The notes under the pieces are model-generated. The model searched no databases. It was not told where the DNA came from and worked only from the letters and a program-made list of their open reading frames with translations. Below, piece after piece: positions 36,201-46,197 of a stretch of DNA of 64,000 nucleotides. Position 1 is the stretch's first letter; the number at the start of each line of letters is the position of its first letter. Both the position numbers and the translations under genes were made by a program. The stretch comes from Balanoglossus misakiensis (lineage: Eukaryota > Hemichordata): contig CM082591.2 in assembly GCA_040954595.2 (NCBI GenBank), positions 7,316,001 to 7,380,000 of the forward strand, read 5' to 3'.

Positions 36201-37497
36201 CACATTCAATCTACAGTGCATATATCAAAATGTATTTCTGTCCATTTCTATGCATGGTATACATCACAGCTGCTATTATACCAATCTGGTATGTGGTTCT
36301 TTCCAAGAGGACACTTCATGGAAAGATACTGTAAAACGAGCAACAAATTTTTGCAAAATACATGAGAGACAAAAAAATGTGAAAATAAAAGGTCGCTTTA
36401 AAGTCTTTGTCGGAGATAACGATGCAATAAATGAAATAAGAGAACATGAAAATTAATCCTCACTGAACAGTTGCCTCTTTTGATATCGCAAAAATTTCAT
36501 GTCGCGAAAATAAACCGTTTTACAGTGTATCGGTGTGTACAACACGACTTGGTCCCATTTCTGTTTCCTACTGTAGAAGTGGAAGACAATATAATTCAGA
36601 CATTGACATATATGAAATAAATCTGGTTTTTGTATTGATTTAAATATTCATAATACCAGTAGATATATGTATGTACACACCTTGATTCCTCCAATGGATG
36701 TTGGACTGTCAATAGTCGTGGATGTCGAAGGCGTGTCAGCTGAGTCACGCCCTTTTTAAACAGATCTATTAAAAATTCCCTCTCTCGCCTAGGATATTTT
36801 TCCAACAATTTCTTCTCTAAGACAAACACAGCTACTTCCTGAAAAACAAAAAAATCAGTGACCTTCAAATAGACATTAAAGGTTGACAATCATTTTGTGA
36901 GGTTTCCGGTACAATTGAATTGACAAGCACATGTTTTCGCTGTGGTCCTGATCAAGATCGCAAATGGGCACTTTTTTGACTATGCATGTGTATAGTGGAG
37001 TAGGGAGGCAGCACAGCCAAAGCCCAATCTGATTAAAATCAGATGTAGGGTACGGCGACATATTTTACTTCGTGGTACAGTATTCTTATGCTGTCGCCTC
37101 ACCTTACATCTGACCAACTCCCATAGAAGCTCCCGTTAAAAATCTCAGGCTTAACTGGGCCAGTAAAACAATCAGAAGGCGCCTTATAGAGAAAGATAGG
37201 TATCCTTCATTGTATATCAACGCAGCGTGAAATGTGATTGGCCTGGCCACAACGGGAGGTTGAACGGGAGCTTCTATGAGGGGTTGGTCAGATGTAGTGT
37301 GAGGAGACAGCACAAGAATACTGCACTGCGTAAGTAAAAGACGTCGCCAAACCCTATATCTGATTTTAATCAGATTGAACCAAAGCCAGACACTCTCTCC
37401 ATACTCATAAGGCTATGACTCTTCTAATGATTGTGATCTTCATGATCGATTCGGCTTCGTTCAAGTCCGGTTGATATATATATATGTCCATTTGTTC

Positions 37498-37529
<32 letters not shown>

Positions 37530-37748
37530 ATGTGTGTGTACGGTACATGCAGCACACAAATATTCTATTTGTTAACAATATTTCACCTGTTTTGTTGAGC
37601 GTTTAACAGCTTCATAGATTTTCCAGACATATCCAGGACCGGCACTGGCATGGTGTCTGACAATGTCAAATTCTCTGGATAACGGATTGCCAATGAAACC
37701 CCCAACTGTACTCTGTACTGTGCTTTTGATTCGATTCAATACATCCAT
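24251..37748 (-). CDS. SCYL2: SCY1-like pseudokinase 2 (CVAK104)
   Basis: By family, a clathrin-coated-vesicle pseudokinase acting in trans-Golgi/endosome traffic. Exons: 37748-37587, 36838-36681, 36009-35865, 35295-35146, 34323-34108, 33458-33342, 32777-32652, 32037-31861, 31201-31079, 30160-30047, 28103-27971, 27329-27211, 26567-26467, 25863-25761 and 25099-24251, in phase, giving 930 aa (human 929). Start MDVLNRIKSTV. The kinase fold (about 35-330) lacks catalytic residues: HRD reads HGN (MVHGNINQANIVI) and DFG reads GFDFC. A HEAT-like region follows (about 400-600; IPSREPAVLMG), then a short coiled stretch (LEEKQKLQKDQEQQQRLKKQ). The Gly/Ser/Met/Tyr-rich tail has FDDLLP and ends SDLSDLLG, clathrin/adaptor-like short motifs. 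A non-coding 5' exon is likely, as an acceptor lies just before the ATG. Confidence 0.95.
25222..25507 (-). mobile_element. ACGATCGTC-type TTAA MITE in SCYL2 intron
   Basis: 286 bp between TTAA 25218-25221 and 25508-25511. It carries the family's CCGCCATCTTGTCTGTTG core in inverse orientation. Confidence 0.7.
25617..25703 (-). mobile_element. CCCTTTCACC short MITE, inverted
   Basis: About 87 bp: CCCTTTCACCACCATGG at the left, GGGGGTGAAAGGG at the right, then TTAA 25704-25707. Confidence 0.7.
26150..26400 (+). repeat. ACATACAGAC...GGGACCTAA element, copy 1
   Basis: It shares AACAAACTCCCATCTACAGC, ACACACCAAATA, the ACATACATAC tract and the terminal GGGACCTAAA with 29560-29872 and 63105-63395. 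It looks like the conserved 3' end of an interspersed repeat; the class is unknown. Confidence 0.55.
26708..27020. mobile_element. TCAGATGTAGGG TIR element, copy 1
   Basis: About 313 bp with inverted ends TCAGATGTAGGGT/ACCCTACATCTGA and a second inner inverted pair (GGGAGCTTCTATGGGAGTTGG). A second copy is at 37026-37376. No coding capacity. Confidence 0.7.
27587..27820 (-). mobile_element. AGTGAAGGGGTCGTCGC TTAA MITE, inverted
   Basis: 234 bp. TTAA lies at 27583-27586 on the left; the right border has decayed to TTGA. It lies in SCYL2 intron 11. Confidence 0.7.
28270..28480 (+). mobile_element. CATTAGCTGTAAC-type element, decayed copy
   Basis: It has the family interior (CAGTAATTTTGTTCTGTGTA, CAAATGCAATTTCTTG, CATTGTTATTGTTGACAAAT). 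Borders are uncertain. Confidence 0.5.
28640..29340 (+). repeat. Tandem array of 239-bp repeats with DR1 sites
   Basis: Three consecutive units start at 28640, 28879 and 29118 (spacing exactly 239 bp twice). Each has GCTCTGGATGCC, then a perfect AGGTCAAAGGTCA (28668-28680, 28907-28919, 29146-29158), then TGACC.TATACTGGTCCATG and AATTAGGTATGCACATAAT. The third unit fades near 29320. It lies in SCYL2 intron 10. Confidence 0.8.
29560..29872 (+). repeat. ACATACAGAC...GGGACCTAA element with (CATC)n, copy 2
   Basis: Same family as 26150-26400. The short-tandem tract has expanded to CATC repeats at about 29757-29805. It ends ...GGGACCTAAAAA. Confidence 0.6.
29920..30014 (-). mobile_element. CATTAGCTGTAAC-type TTAA element, truncated
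   Basis: Only the end ...ACACAGAACAAAGTAG... TTACAGCTAATGTCCCT with its TTAA remains. It finishes about 30 bp before SCYL2 exon 10. Confidence 0.55.
30705..30833. repeat. Long near-perfect hairpin
   Basis: Two 46-bp arms (AGGTTATTACGAAAATACCG and its complement onwards) pair with two mismatches around a 37-bp loop that contains CGTCGGGCGA/ATCGCCC. It lies in SCYL2 intron 9. Confidence 0.8.
31380..31505. repeat. Compound microsatellite
   Basis: Runs of ACAC, ATACATAC, CATT-interrupted ATAC, and finally CAGACAGACAGACAGA occur next to each other in SCYL2 intron 8. Confidence 0.8.
31671..31853. mobile_element. CGTTAAAGT.ATTTTATAAG MITE next to SCYL2 exon 8
   Basis: About 183 bp with inverted ends CGTTAAAGTAATTTTATAAG and CTTATAAAATGACTTTAACG. 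Internal short copies of AAGTCGCACCCC lie next to both ends. It stops 7 bp from the end of exon 8 (31861), almost touching the 5' splice site. Confidence 0.65.
32077..32361 (+). mobile_element. AGCGCGTAGCTCGTCTCAC TTAA MITE
   Basis: 285 bp between TTAA 32073-32076 and 32362-32365. Ends AGCGCGTAGCTCGTCTCAC and GTGAGACGAGCTACCCGCT. The interior resembles the ACGATCGTC family (AAGATGGCGGC, CCACTATTTGAATGC). Confidence 0.75.
32366..32450 (+). mobile_element. AGGTATAC-type TTAA MITE, truncated
   Basis: It starts AGGTACACGGCCACC directly after the TTAA that ends the previous element. The core TTACATACGCCCATATATGG is shared with 47942-48124 and 55094-55265. The right part is missing. Confidence 0.55.
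32850..32934 (+). mobile_element. CCCTTTCACC short MITE
   Basis: 85 bp, CCCTTTCAACCCC to GATGGTGAACGGG, then TTAA 32935-32938. SCYL2 intron 6. Confidence 0.65.
33053..33183. mobile_element. GTGGACGCGACGCTAAT MITE
   Basis: 131 bp with 17-bp perfect inverted ends GTGGACGCGACGCTAAT/ATTAGCGTCGCGTCCAC. It is the only copy noticed. Confidence 0.7.
33986..34070 (+). mobile_element. CCCTTTCACC short MITE beside SCYL2 exon 5
   Basis: 85 bp, CCCTTCCACCCCC to GTGGTGAAAGGG. It ends 37 bp from the splice donor of exon 5. Confidence 0.65.
34400..34705 (+). mobile_element. CCCTAACGCTGCC MITE, copy 3
   Basis: 306 bp between TTAA 34396-34399 and 34706-34709. The ends are CCCTAACGCTGCC and GGTAGCAATAGGG. 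Confidence 0.8.
35026..35098. repeat. Short palindromic segment
   Basis: TAGTCTAGAATCCAGACTC and GAGTCTGGATTCTAGACTA are perfect 19-bp arms about 30 bp apart. A single-arm relative occurs near 40682. SCYL2 intron 4. Confidence 0.65.
35391..35650. mobile_element. AGGGACAAAGTCTC fold-back MITE, right end lost
   Basis: It starts right after TTAA (35387-35390) but stops near GTGTGATTGAACATTCATA, so the terminal arm is deleted. SCYL2 intron 3. Confidence 0.7.
36328..36530. mobile_element. ACTGTAAAAC...TTCGCG element, decayed
   Basis: ACTGTAAAACGAGCAACAAAT at the left and GTCGCGAAAATAAACCGTTT at the right match the family at 41745-41941. SCYL2 intron 2. Confidence 0.5.
37026..37376. mobile_element. 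TCAGATGTAGGG TIR element, copy 2
   Basis: The inverted ends extend to 25 bp (AATCTGATTAAAATCAGATG and onwards). Interior as in 26708-27020 with the middle inverted. SCYL2 intron 1. Confidence 0.7.
37497..37530 (+). repeat. (TG)n / (CG)n microsatellite
   Basis: A run of TGTG followed by CGCGCGCG in SCYL2 intron 1. Confidence 0.8.
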
Positions 37749-38224
37749 TTTCTATTCTCATCCTGATCTGAAAACAATAAACAATATCTTGGTAATTTAA
37801 ACGGGATTGTTTATAGGCTACACAATTATTAGTCAGTCCATGCATAGTCCATGAAAAAAATTGTCATAATGAAATGTAATTAAGTGACTGTCATGATGTA
37901 ATTAAGATTAAGCAAGGCACCATCGTCCATGGTCGAATTGTGAGGGCTGGTTCAAAACTTGATTTCAATTGGATGACAGGGTTTCAATTTTGGAGCATGA
38001 CGAGTTTGAGAACTAAGCATGGCTGCTATGTTATGCCCTTGCGAAATGCACCTGGGCAAAATCTGGACAAAACACTGATACATGTAGTAATATGGAAATG
38101 AATAAATTAGACTTATGAATGAGCAAGTAAATTCTTGTGCCAACCCCAAAATATGGCCACGACGGTCACCACACAAGAATTGTAAAGTATTTGGTTTTTA
38201 AACAGTCCTTTAATTTTGTGGTAA

Positions 38225-38462
38225 TCAGCATTGTGTAAAATTTGAATTCAAGTCAAGACTAGTATTTATTTTCTGACAATAACAGTGGTCGTTACACATA
38301 TACAGACACGTTGGCATGCAGAGGACTGGTATAATAGCATGCTGTTTGGAGTAGAACAAGAAATTGCATTGAACATGAAGAACAAAAATACAGAGTATAT
38401 ATATATACTACAGCCAAAAGTAACAGGTATGAGGTAGTGACTAATGTGACACGCCCCTTTAA
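38225..38462 (-). mobile_element. CATTAGCTGTAAC-type TTAA element, decayed
   Basis: Family interior present (TTGAATTCAAGTCAAGAC, CAATAACAGTGGTCGTTACAC); ends ...GCCCCTTTAATA. Upstream of SCYL2 exon 1. Confidence 0.5.
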
Positions 38463-38795
38463 TATTAAATTTTTAACAATTCGTTATTGCTAGGTTATCT
38501 TCATTATTCATTCCCAGTGGCCTATTATGCACCACCTCATGTGAATGCTGCAATCATATAGTCCACCACTGCAACATTATTTTACATATACAGTGACCGA
38601 CCAGTCCGTACGTGATAGTAATTATTGAATATCATTAATATATTTTGTCCGTCAAATTCATTTAAATTACCTATCATATGCGTTATAAAATCATGTTATA
38701 CTACATGTATGTTATGGAGGAACAATCCAATATTTGGTGGGAGATTTGTAATACCCAACTTCCTACTACAATTCATGATTGATACACGTACATAC

Positions 38796-39192
38796 CTTTC
38801 GTAGCCGGCCTGTATATTGAGTGCAAGTAGGGTCAAAGTTCATGCTTGTATTTTGAAATTAAATATCGTGATACAATAATGTAAGTGCTGTAATCAGTCT
38901 AATAAAATAATTTGCACAATTTTCCTCTCTATGTAAATTATCATTCATCACTTTTATGTCGTTTTGTTAATTTCAAACAAAATTTGCGAATGACATTTTT
39001 TGACGAAAGGACAGTCTAAAAATGTAACGACGCTCTCAACGTTAAGGGCGCCCTCCTGCGGTACAACGTGTTATAGGGGGAAGTCCCTCAACTTTACCCA
39101 TTTCAGTTGCCAACTTTGCTTCTTCACTTTTCGATAGACGGCCGAAGTGACCCCCAAATGCTCCCGGAAACATCCGAATCCTGGGAAACAAG
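38796..39192. promoter_or_regulatory. Candidate SCYL2/TRAF6 divergent promoter with non-coding first exons
   Basis: On the minus strand CTACGAAAG|GTATGTACG is a good 5' splice site (exon edge 38796) that could feed the acceptor just upstream of the SCYL2 ATG. On the plus strand CTGGGAAACAAG|GTAAAATAC (edge 39192) could feed the acceptor at 46193 before the TRAF6 ATG. The plus-side stretch is locally CpG-richer and has an ETS-like CCGGAA (39164-39169). This is inference only. Confidence 0.4.
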
Positions 39193-39764
39193 GTAAAATA
39201 CAGCTTATGAACATATTTTCCATTTCGTCAACTCACAGTGTGCTCAGGAAAAAATATTGAAGTGCTCGTTGTGTATATTTATGCAGAGTTCGTAACGCTA
39301 TTTTACCAGAGTGCCAACTCTACATGTAGGTTTTGCTGGGGCGGGTACTATTTGTAACAGTTTAGTAGATATGCTATGATACGGTTTTTATAATGCTCTC
39401 CAGGCTGACCCGGACCCTGCGGAACGCCTTACAGAACGCATCCGTGTTTCAGTGATAAGCTTTCCAATATTGGCTAGCTTACATGTGGCCACCACTGTGC
39501 TACTCGTACTAGGCGATTGTAATTTGTACGTTGACCCCTTACGTTGCATATGACACAAGGAAGTAGTCTAGAGTTTTATAAAAAAAAAATTGCGCTAGGT
39601 TGAAGAACATTTATGATACTTTTTATAACTGATCATACAATTTACCTAAAAATGTTATTACTGAGATCAAAGCATTTAGTACTTGTGACTCCCTTCATAT
39701 ATCTCACCCATTGAAGAAATTGGGCCCTCATTTGTTCAATATGGTAGATTGCACATCTGATAAA

Positions 39765-39990
39765 GCTCCATTATCTGTAACTTTTGACTATTTTAAAGTA
39801 TTTTTGTTCTGTGTGTCAACAGTGGTTTCTTGTTCAGGTAATATCAACATGAATAAGTTCCTATTATTTATCTTGACTTTGCAACACTATTGTGTTATTG
39901 TTAAAAAAACGTATTCAAGGAAAGAATGTTACAAAATGTAGATGAAGACAAAGAACTGACGGAAAAATAGCCAGAAGTTACACATAGTGG
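39765..39990 (+). mobile_element. CATTAGCTGTAAC-type element, decayed
   Basis: AGCTCCATTATCTGTAACTTTTGAC at the left and GCCAGAAGTTACACATAGTGG at the right are degenerate versions of the family ends. Confidence 0.5.
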
Positions 39991-40011
39991 CCCTACACTG
40001 GAATATCAAGT

Positions 40012-40170
40012 ATGCAGGATGCTAGCTGCAATGATTGTAGCAGGTGCTGCTAGGTTGACATTGTTGTACGCAGCACTGCGAACAACATCATCACCCTGGC
40101 AGCACTAGTGCTGCAAACAACATTGTCTACCTACCAGCACCCGGCTACAATCATTGCAGCTAGCAGGATG
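40012..40170. mobile_element. GCAGGATGCTAGC palindromic element
   Basis: Long imperfect inverted repeat: CTAGCTGCAATGATTGTAGC at the left pairs with GCTACAATCATTGCAGCTAG at the right around CAGCAC-rich internal pairs. No second copy noticed. Confidence 0.65.
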
Positions 40171-41632
40171 CCTGCATAGAAACATCTTAGAGGTCAGAGG
40201 TCAAAGAGCACATTTCAGTGTTAACGTGCCCAAATCACTCCATGAGTTGACTTTGCATGATCATTCTTACCATAAAGCTGCAATGTGCTAGCTATTTCTT
40301 GAGATCGATTGGTATTAATTTGATAATTTTGTTTTATGTAAGCAGGGAAAAGGTTATCGAGAAGGTTATCGCCGGACAAGTCTCAACTCTCATGCAAGAG
40401 TACCCAAAACACAGCTGATTATTACAGGCCATTCTCCATGGCACCTCAGGTCACTGCTACATAGCAACACCCCTGCTCATTATTTCAGCCAATCAGTAGA
40501 ACTGTAGATCGTGTTATATAATTGACCTCTATTAAGAGGTCATGATCATGATCACATGGTGAGCAATGACCTGAGCTGCCGTGGTTAGAATCCTTTGACA
40601 TGCAAGTAGCAAACTTTCAAAAATGGAGACCAAAATGCCAGACTGAGTGTGGAGTGACCATAACGAAAAAAAAACCCACACAAGTCTGGATTCTAGGCTA
40701 ATTCCATACACATTTGTTGTGTCAATGAAACACATAGGCTGTGGGAATCTCCTCAAATTGAGAAAACGTATAAAGAGGTTGTTTGTTATAGGTCATACAG
40801 GTCAACAAACTATTGTTGTGTAAATAAGTAGCTGGATGGCAACTTGTCAGAATCTGGTATGTACCGGTATATGTACCCTTCCAATAAACTGGAAGTAGGT
40901 GAAATTTGACAAGGAAATGGCTGTGGTTGAAACATTTGAAGCAGTAGCATGATTCACAAAAAAACAATCGACTCTTCAAATTAAATTACATAAGACTATG
41001 TTACAACATTTTCAGAAGTCAAAATTTTCAGTGTTCGATGTAGTCAGTGATTTGAGTAGCCAGTATTGATGTTTGGTCCACACTGAATTAGCTTTATTGT
41101 CTGGTCCCATGATGCTCATGTTTCAGGCAGGTATAATATTAAATGCATGCAGAATGTGGAAGTTTTGCAGTTTGTCAGTCACGACTTGTATTTGTTCATT
41201 ATAATCACACAATGCATGGCAGTGCATCATCCTTTAAGGAAAGCTTCTAAAGAAAAAAAATCCATGACATGTACTAGTTTTATTTGTCTGTACACCTTCT
41301 ATTTATCTACATGAGCAGGTTTCATTTATTTTGTCGAAATTGAAATATCACATTCCATTGGTCCACTGATGTTTGTGTAAATAGTTGAGCCCTGCCAGTA
41401 GATATGGTGTTTGGTTAATGGTAATATTTCAAATCTTAGTGGTCCAGAAGAAGAGAGGATTTTGTATGGGTTAGTTATTGTGTCATTTCCTCTCACTGTT
41501 TGTGTAGCCATAGACCCTGGATCTCTGGTGTAGCCAAGCACTCTTGACATATACATGTACTGTAAAGGGGGTTCAGACTAGACATTTGACAGCCATGTAG
41601 CACTGATGCTGGGCCTTGGCCGGCGTAAAATA

Positions 41633-42062
41633 ACCAATGTTATTGTGCAAAATGTGAATTTAAGTCCAGACTAGAATTCATATGTCAACAATAACAATGG
41701 CCATTACTCGCATTCATGTATTACTGTACATGTACTGTAAAACAGGTAATTTTCGCGATGGGAAATTTTCACGATATTAAAAGATGCAACTGTTACGCGA
41801 GGATTAATTTTCACGTTCTCGAATTTCACTGCATCATTACCTCCAAAAGACATTTTACGTGACTTCTTATTTTCACATTTTTTGGGCTCCCGGGTATTTC
41901 GTGAAAATTTATTGCTCGCGAAAATAACCAATTTTACAAGTACGCTATGTTGACAAGTAGACTAGTGGATGCTGTATGCTGTAATGTAAAGCAAGAAATT
42001 GGACTTTGTTACACAGAACAAAAATACTGAGACTATGAGTTCCAGCTATATGTCCCATTTTA
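41633..42062 (-). mobile_element. CATTAGCTGTAAC-type element interrupted by another element
   Basis: Left part to about 41740 (CAACAATAACAATGGCCATTAC) and right part from 41945 (GCTATGTTGACAAGTAGAC ... CAGCTATATGTCCC) are contiguous in uninterrupted copies. Confidence 0.6.
41745..41941. mobile_element. CTGTAAAAC...TTCGCG element, nested
   Basis: Inverted ends CTGTAAAACAGGTAATTTTCG and CGAAAATAACCAATTTTACA. It sits inside the element above. Flanking TA/TAC suggests a TA target. Confidence 0.6.
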
Positions 42063-42307
42063 GAAGTGCTGCCATAGTTGAACCAGGATATCGAATTTTA
42101 GTAGCCCAGGTAATAGCAATTGGGAAGTTGCACTTTGATATCGTGTTTACTTTAGTTTAGATCCCCAGGACGTAAAATGAAATACCGGTGTGTTTCCTGG
42201 TTGAATGTCAGTTGGGAGTTGTTCAATTCCTATTGTTCATTCAAATTTGTGTGTGAATACCTACATGTAATTGTATACTAGTTCAATTGCTGACAAAAGG
42301 ATGATAA

Positions 42308-42983
42308 CCCTAATGCTGCCTAGTTGGTTGAAACTAGTTTGATTTCCAGGGTGCCTAGAATCCTGGCACCCAGGCCTTAAAATATGTATGTGCCATTTTT
42401 TCTTTTTAAACGTATTTTGGCTGTCTTGGCATGGCTCTCATACGTACTTAGACACACTTGGCAGTCTGAGCCCCCTGTAAAATGTACCAAATCGCACTGG
42501 TTTGCACTGTATTGGTCTGAGGGTCTTGTATAGGCCCTACTGATTAAAGGGACAAAGTCTCTCTCTCGATGCCTTTTTTCCGTTAATTATGTTTGATACA
42601 AGACACTGTTTATGTTATTCTACATGTGGATATATAGTGAATCAATGTTCGACCACACACAACTTCCATCTCATTTGTTTGATCTGAGAGTAAAAATCTC
42701 GCCAAAATGAATAAATGGTAAACACCGATTATTCATTTTGGCGAGTTTTTCACTCTCGTGTCTACAAGTTGGATGGAAGTTGTGTGTGGTCGAACGTTGA
42801 TTCACTATATATCCACATGTAGAATAACATAAACAGTGTCTTGTATTAGACAAAATTAATTGAAAAAGGGCGACGAGAGAGAGACTTTGTCCCTTTAACA
42901 CGCACTTGGCAGCCTAACAGGCCTGGGAGCCAGGATTCTAGGCACCCTGGAAATCAAACTAGTTTCAACCAACTTGGTTTTAA
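42308..42983 (-). mobile_element. CCCTAACGCTGCC MITE, rearranged and interrupted
   Basis: Both outer ends derive from the same family end (...TTGGTTGAAACTAG and its complement), so this copy is a fold-back derivative. It is split by the element at 42548-42894. Confidence 0.7.
42548..42894. mobile_element. AGGGACAAAGTCTC fold-back MITE, nested copy
   Basis: 347 bp with TTAA on both sides (42544-42547, 42895-42898). The host's intact copies read ACTGATTAACACAC at this point, with one TTAA. Confidence 0.85.
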
Positions 42984-44164
42984 CACAACGTGCATACAAT
43001 GTAAGTTATGAATGTCAATATCTGTATTGGTCAAATGGCATTGACTGAATTATGCTGACTATAACCGTACCGTGTGATACTTCAAAATGATTAATTGTCA
43101 TCTCTATGTCAGGGCACTATCAAAAGGAAATAATTTCTGAACAAATGACCAAAACTACTCATATAGTGTTTGCTGTGTAACTTTGGCAAAGGAAAAATTT
43201 AGCCAGGCATTGTACGTTGTACTTGTACGGCAAAGCCCAAATACAGCATAAATTATATGTTTTCATGTGCTGAGACAGCTGTGTACCATTCCATGTCAGA
43301 TAAACATGTCAGGCAGTGACCTTTGACATAACCTATGACCTCACGGCATTTGGCAAGTCTCGCAGTGATAAGTATATCAGCAGTTGTAGCGAGAAACTGC
43401 CAATGTTTGAACCAAATGTACTGGTCTTTGTACGTAAGTTACCATGCTTTGTGTTATGTAAAGAAGAAGGAGGTTGTTTACAATATTATGTCGTGTTTAC
43501 AATATTGGAATATTAGCTTGAATTGTTCATGTCACACATTTGTACAAAGCATGGATTTTTGAGTACATGAACTGTTTAATTTAAGAGAGTACAGTAAGCA
43601 TGGATGTAGTGGTACAAGTACATGTAGGTAGAAAAAATCTGACCATGTCAAGAGCTAGTTTGTCTCTGTGTTATACATACTGTTTGAATAGGGCTGGCTG
43701 AGTGGCCCATGTAGAATTTTAAAATGAAGTAAGATATATGTTTAGGTGGCAGTATACAGTAAACCTGCAATTGTATAGAGCATTTCTGTTATACATGCCA
43801 TTTTCTTATTTACAAGGTCCGTTTTATTGTTCAATACAAATAATTTGCATGGTTCATTAGAGTGCTTGGTTAACACACAGCAAAGAAACTTAGGGGTTCA
43901 GACTTGACAGTTAACAGCAGTGTAGCACCAGTGCTGGGCCTGGCCTGGCCTGGGCTGGTTTAAAATAGCCAATGTGGACATGCTGCGTCGGCCTAGGAGT
44001 GATATTTAGTTTGGTCTCGGTAGGAAGGGGGTTCAGGGCCAGCCTAGAATCGAGTATGAGAGAGTCCATGGTAAACCATGACTTGAAATGTAATTACCGT
44101 AGTCATAAGTGCACCCTTAGTACATACATGTATAGGTCATGTACTCATATCCTGCATATAAATT

Positions 44165-44455
44165 ACCCATTCTTGGAGTTCCTGCACACACATTCTAGGT
44201 TTTGCTGCACCCAATCATCTACATGTTCACACTCCCAATTTTAGATGCAGACACATGCACATTCTAGGCGTTTGTACCCATTCTAAGTTCTGTACCCATT
44301 CTGGGAATTCTCGCACCTGCTCAAAGTACGTGTTGACACAGCCATTCTACGTGCTGACACAGACATACATGTACACACACACACACATTCTAGGGTTCAG
44401 TTACTCATAGTAGGTGTTCCTGTACCCATTCCAGTACACATCACACACATTACTG
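44165..44455 (+). repeat. Degenerate minisatellite
   Basis: Loosely repeated CACATTCTAGG / TGTACCCATTCT / GTGCTGACACAG motifs about 25-40 bp apart. No clear unit. Confidence 0.45.
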
Positions 44456-44528
44456 TGCATAGATGTACTTATCATAATCTGATGGGACATTGGTGACTAC
44501 AATGTATGTACTGTACCTGTTCATGTAT

Positions 44529-44808
44529 ATTCTTTACTATCAATCACGTGACCTGGCCATGTGACCCACGGCGTTGTCATTTTCAGGTGACGGGCAAGCA
44601 ATATTTCAGCATCCAGTAAAAGTTTTTATGAGTATGTTTTCACTTTAGAACCACCAGACACGTTCCATGTATTGGGTATGGTGCCTCATCAGCCTAATGG
44701 CGTTTCGTCTGCACAGTCTTTGTCTGCACCATGTTGCTGAAGTTGCCTGTCATCTGGAAATTTGTATGCCAAGGGAACTGCGTCTGACGTCATTTGATAT
44801 CGAAGAAT
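44529..44808 (+). mobile_element. ATTCTTC-type MITE, copy 4
   Basis: 280 bp, ATTCTTTACTATCAATCACG to CATTTGATATCGAAGAAT. An independent locus, so the 974-3349 copies are not the source family limit. Confidence 0.7.
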
Positions 44809-45162
44809 TGTTACAGTGACTGTAAATAAGAAATCATGCTAAGTTGTGTGTTGCAATAAGTTTATTGTTTTTCTTCTATCTTTCCATAGATTATGAACGA
44901 ACTCTCATGATGCTTGTGACTGATGTATACAACACCGATGTAATCCCCAGATGATTCCAATGTAGACAGTCTTCATCCAATAGACGCCATTTTTCCACTA
45001 AGAAACAACTCAGTAAGCCAAGGTTGGTTATTTACTTTGGTCAAAAAATACAATTGTGAAAAATTGCTTGTCCAGGTGTAAGGGGTGTTCCCACTATGCT
45101 CTATTGAAAGGATGACAAAAATGATCATTTGATCATGTTGGATCAAAAATCTTACTGGGGTA

Positions 45163-45725
45163 ATACAGTCAAACCTGTCCATAGTGGCCAATCAAGTGGC
45201 TTTCGTTAACTGGCCTTTATAGAAAGGTGGTCTTTATAGACAGGTCAATTAATGTACCGTAATCACTCTATCAGTTCAACCACTCCATTAATTCAACCAC
45301 CCACTATTCTTTGGAAAATTAATTATTTTGTAACCTTCAATTGTTTGACCACTGATTAAATGCATGTGTTGATATTGTGTATTTTTCATGAAAATATCTG
45401 CAACTTCAACCTTCCAAGGTATTCAGAACTCACTGATTTTATTCTGGCTGACCTTAAACAGTTCAATTCTATCATAAATATCACCTAAACTACATGCTGA
45501 TAGTGCACACAGTTCATGTCATGCAAACATGCAAACATGCCCCCTGAAAAATTATTCAAGCACTTTGAGTGGCCATTTTTTTATTGTTTGTCTTTTCACA
45601 AATCATATTTATTTTTTTCTGGTCGAACTGATAGAGTGATTACGGTACATGTAAATTGCACAGGGACTGTAACAAAGTGACCACTATATAGAGGTGGCCA
45701 CTAAACACAGGTTTGACTGCTGGTA
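45163..45725 (+). mobile_element. GTCAAACCTGTC-type element, interrupted
   Basis: Left arm CAGTCAAACCTGTCCATAGT and right arm ACAGGTTTGACTG enclose another element at 45257-45645. Compare the uninterrupted 8474-8595. Confidence 0.6.
45257..45645. mobile_element. CCGTAATCACTCTATCAGTT TIR element, nested
   Basis: 389 bp with inverted ends CCGTAATCACTCTATCAGTT/AACTGATAGAGTGATTACGG flanked by TA (45255-45256, 45646-45647). The empty site in the related copy reads ATGTACATG. Confidence 0.75.
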
Positions 45726-45925
45726 ACCATTCTGGTCTTGGATTACTTTGAATGCTTTGTCTATAAGGTTAAATTGGTTTAGAAGACAGCCTCACTCTTT
45801 GTTATACTCGATACAGCACAATTCACTCCACATATGCACTTGTCTGTAGCTCGTGCATATAGGTTTTGTATTGGGCAATGTCTTGTGGTATACCCGCCCT
45901 CAGCAGGGGTTATTGCTTAAAATGC

Positions 45926-46101
45926 ACTGTAACTTGTGAAAATAGCAGTTCACATCTCAAATACCCCTTTTCACGTTCTCGTATTTCACTGCATCATTAT
46001 CTCCAAAAAACATTGTTACACAACTTTTTATTTTCGCGTTTTGTTGGCTCTCGCGTATTTCATGAAAATTTATTGCCCGCGAAAATAACCCGTTTTACAG
46101 T
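45926..46101. mobile_element. TGTAAC...TTCGCG element upstream of TRAF6
   Basis: It ends GCGAAAATAACCCGTTTTACAG 92 bp before the first TRAF6 acceptor. The left end has decayed; the border is approximate. Confidence 0.5.
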
Positions 46102-46197
46102 ACTTGAGACTAATTTCATCATTTTGATAAATTTTGAGACTGAGTTTGTCTAAATCTAGTAAATGCCAGCACACACTCTTTATGTCGTGACAGGCCC

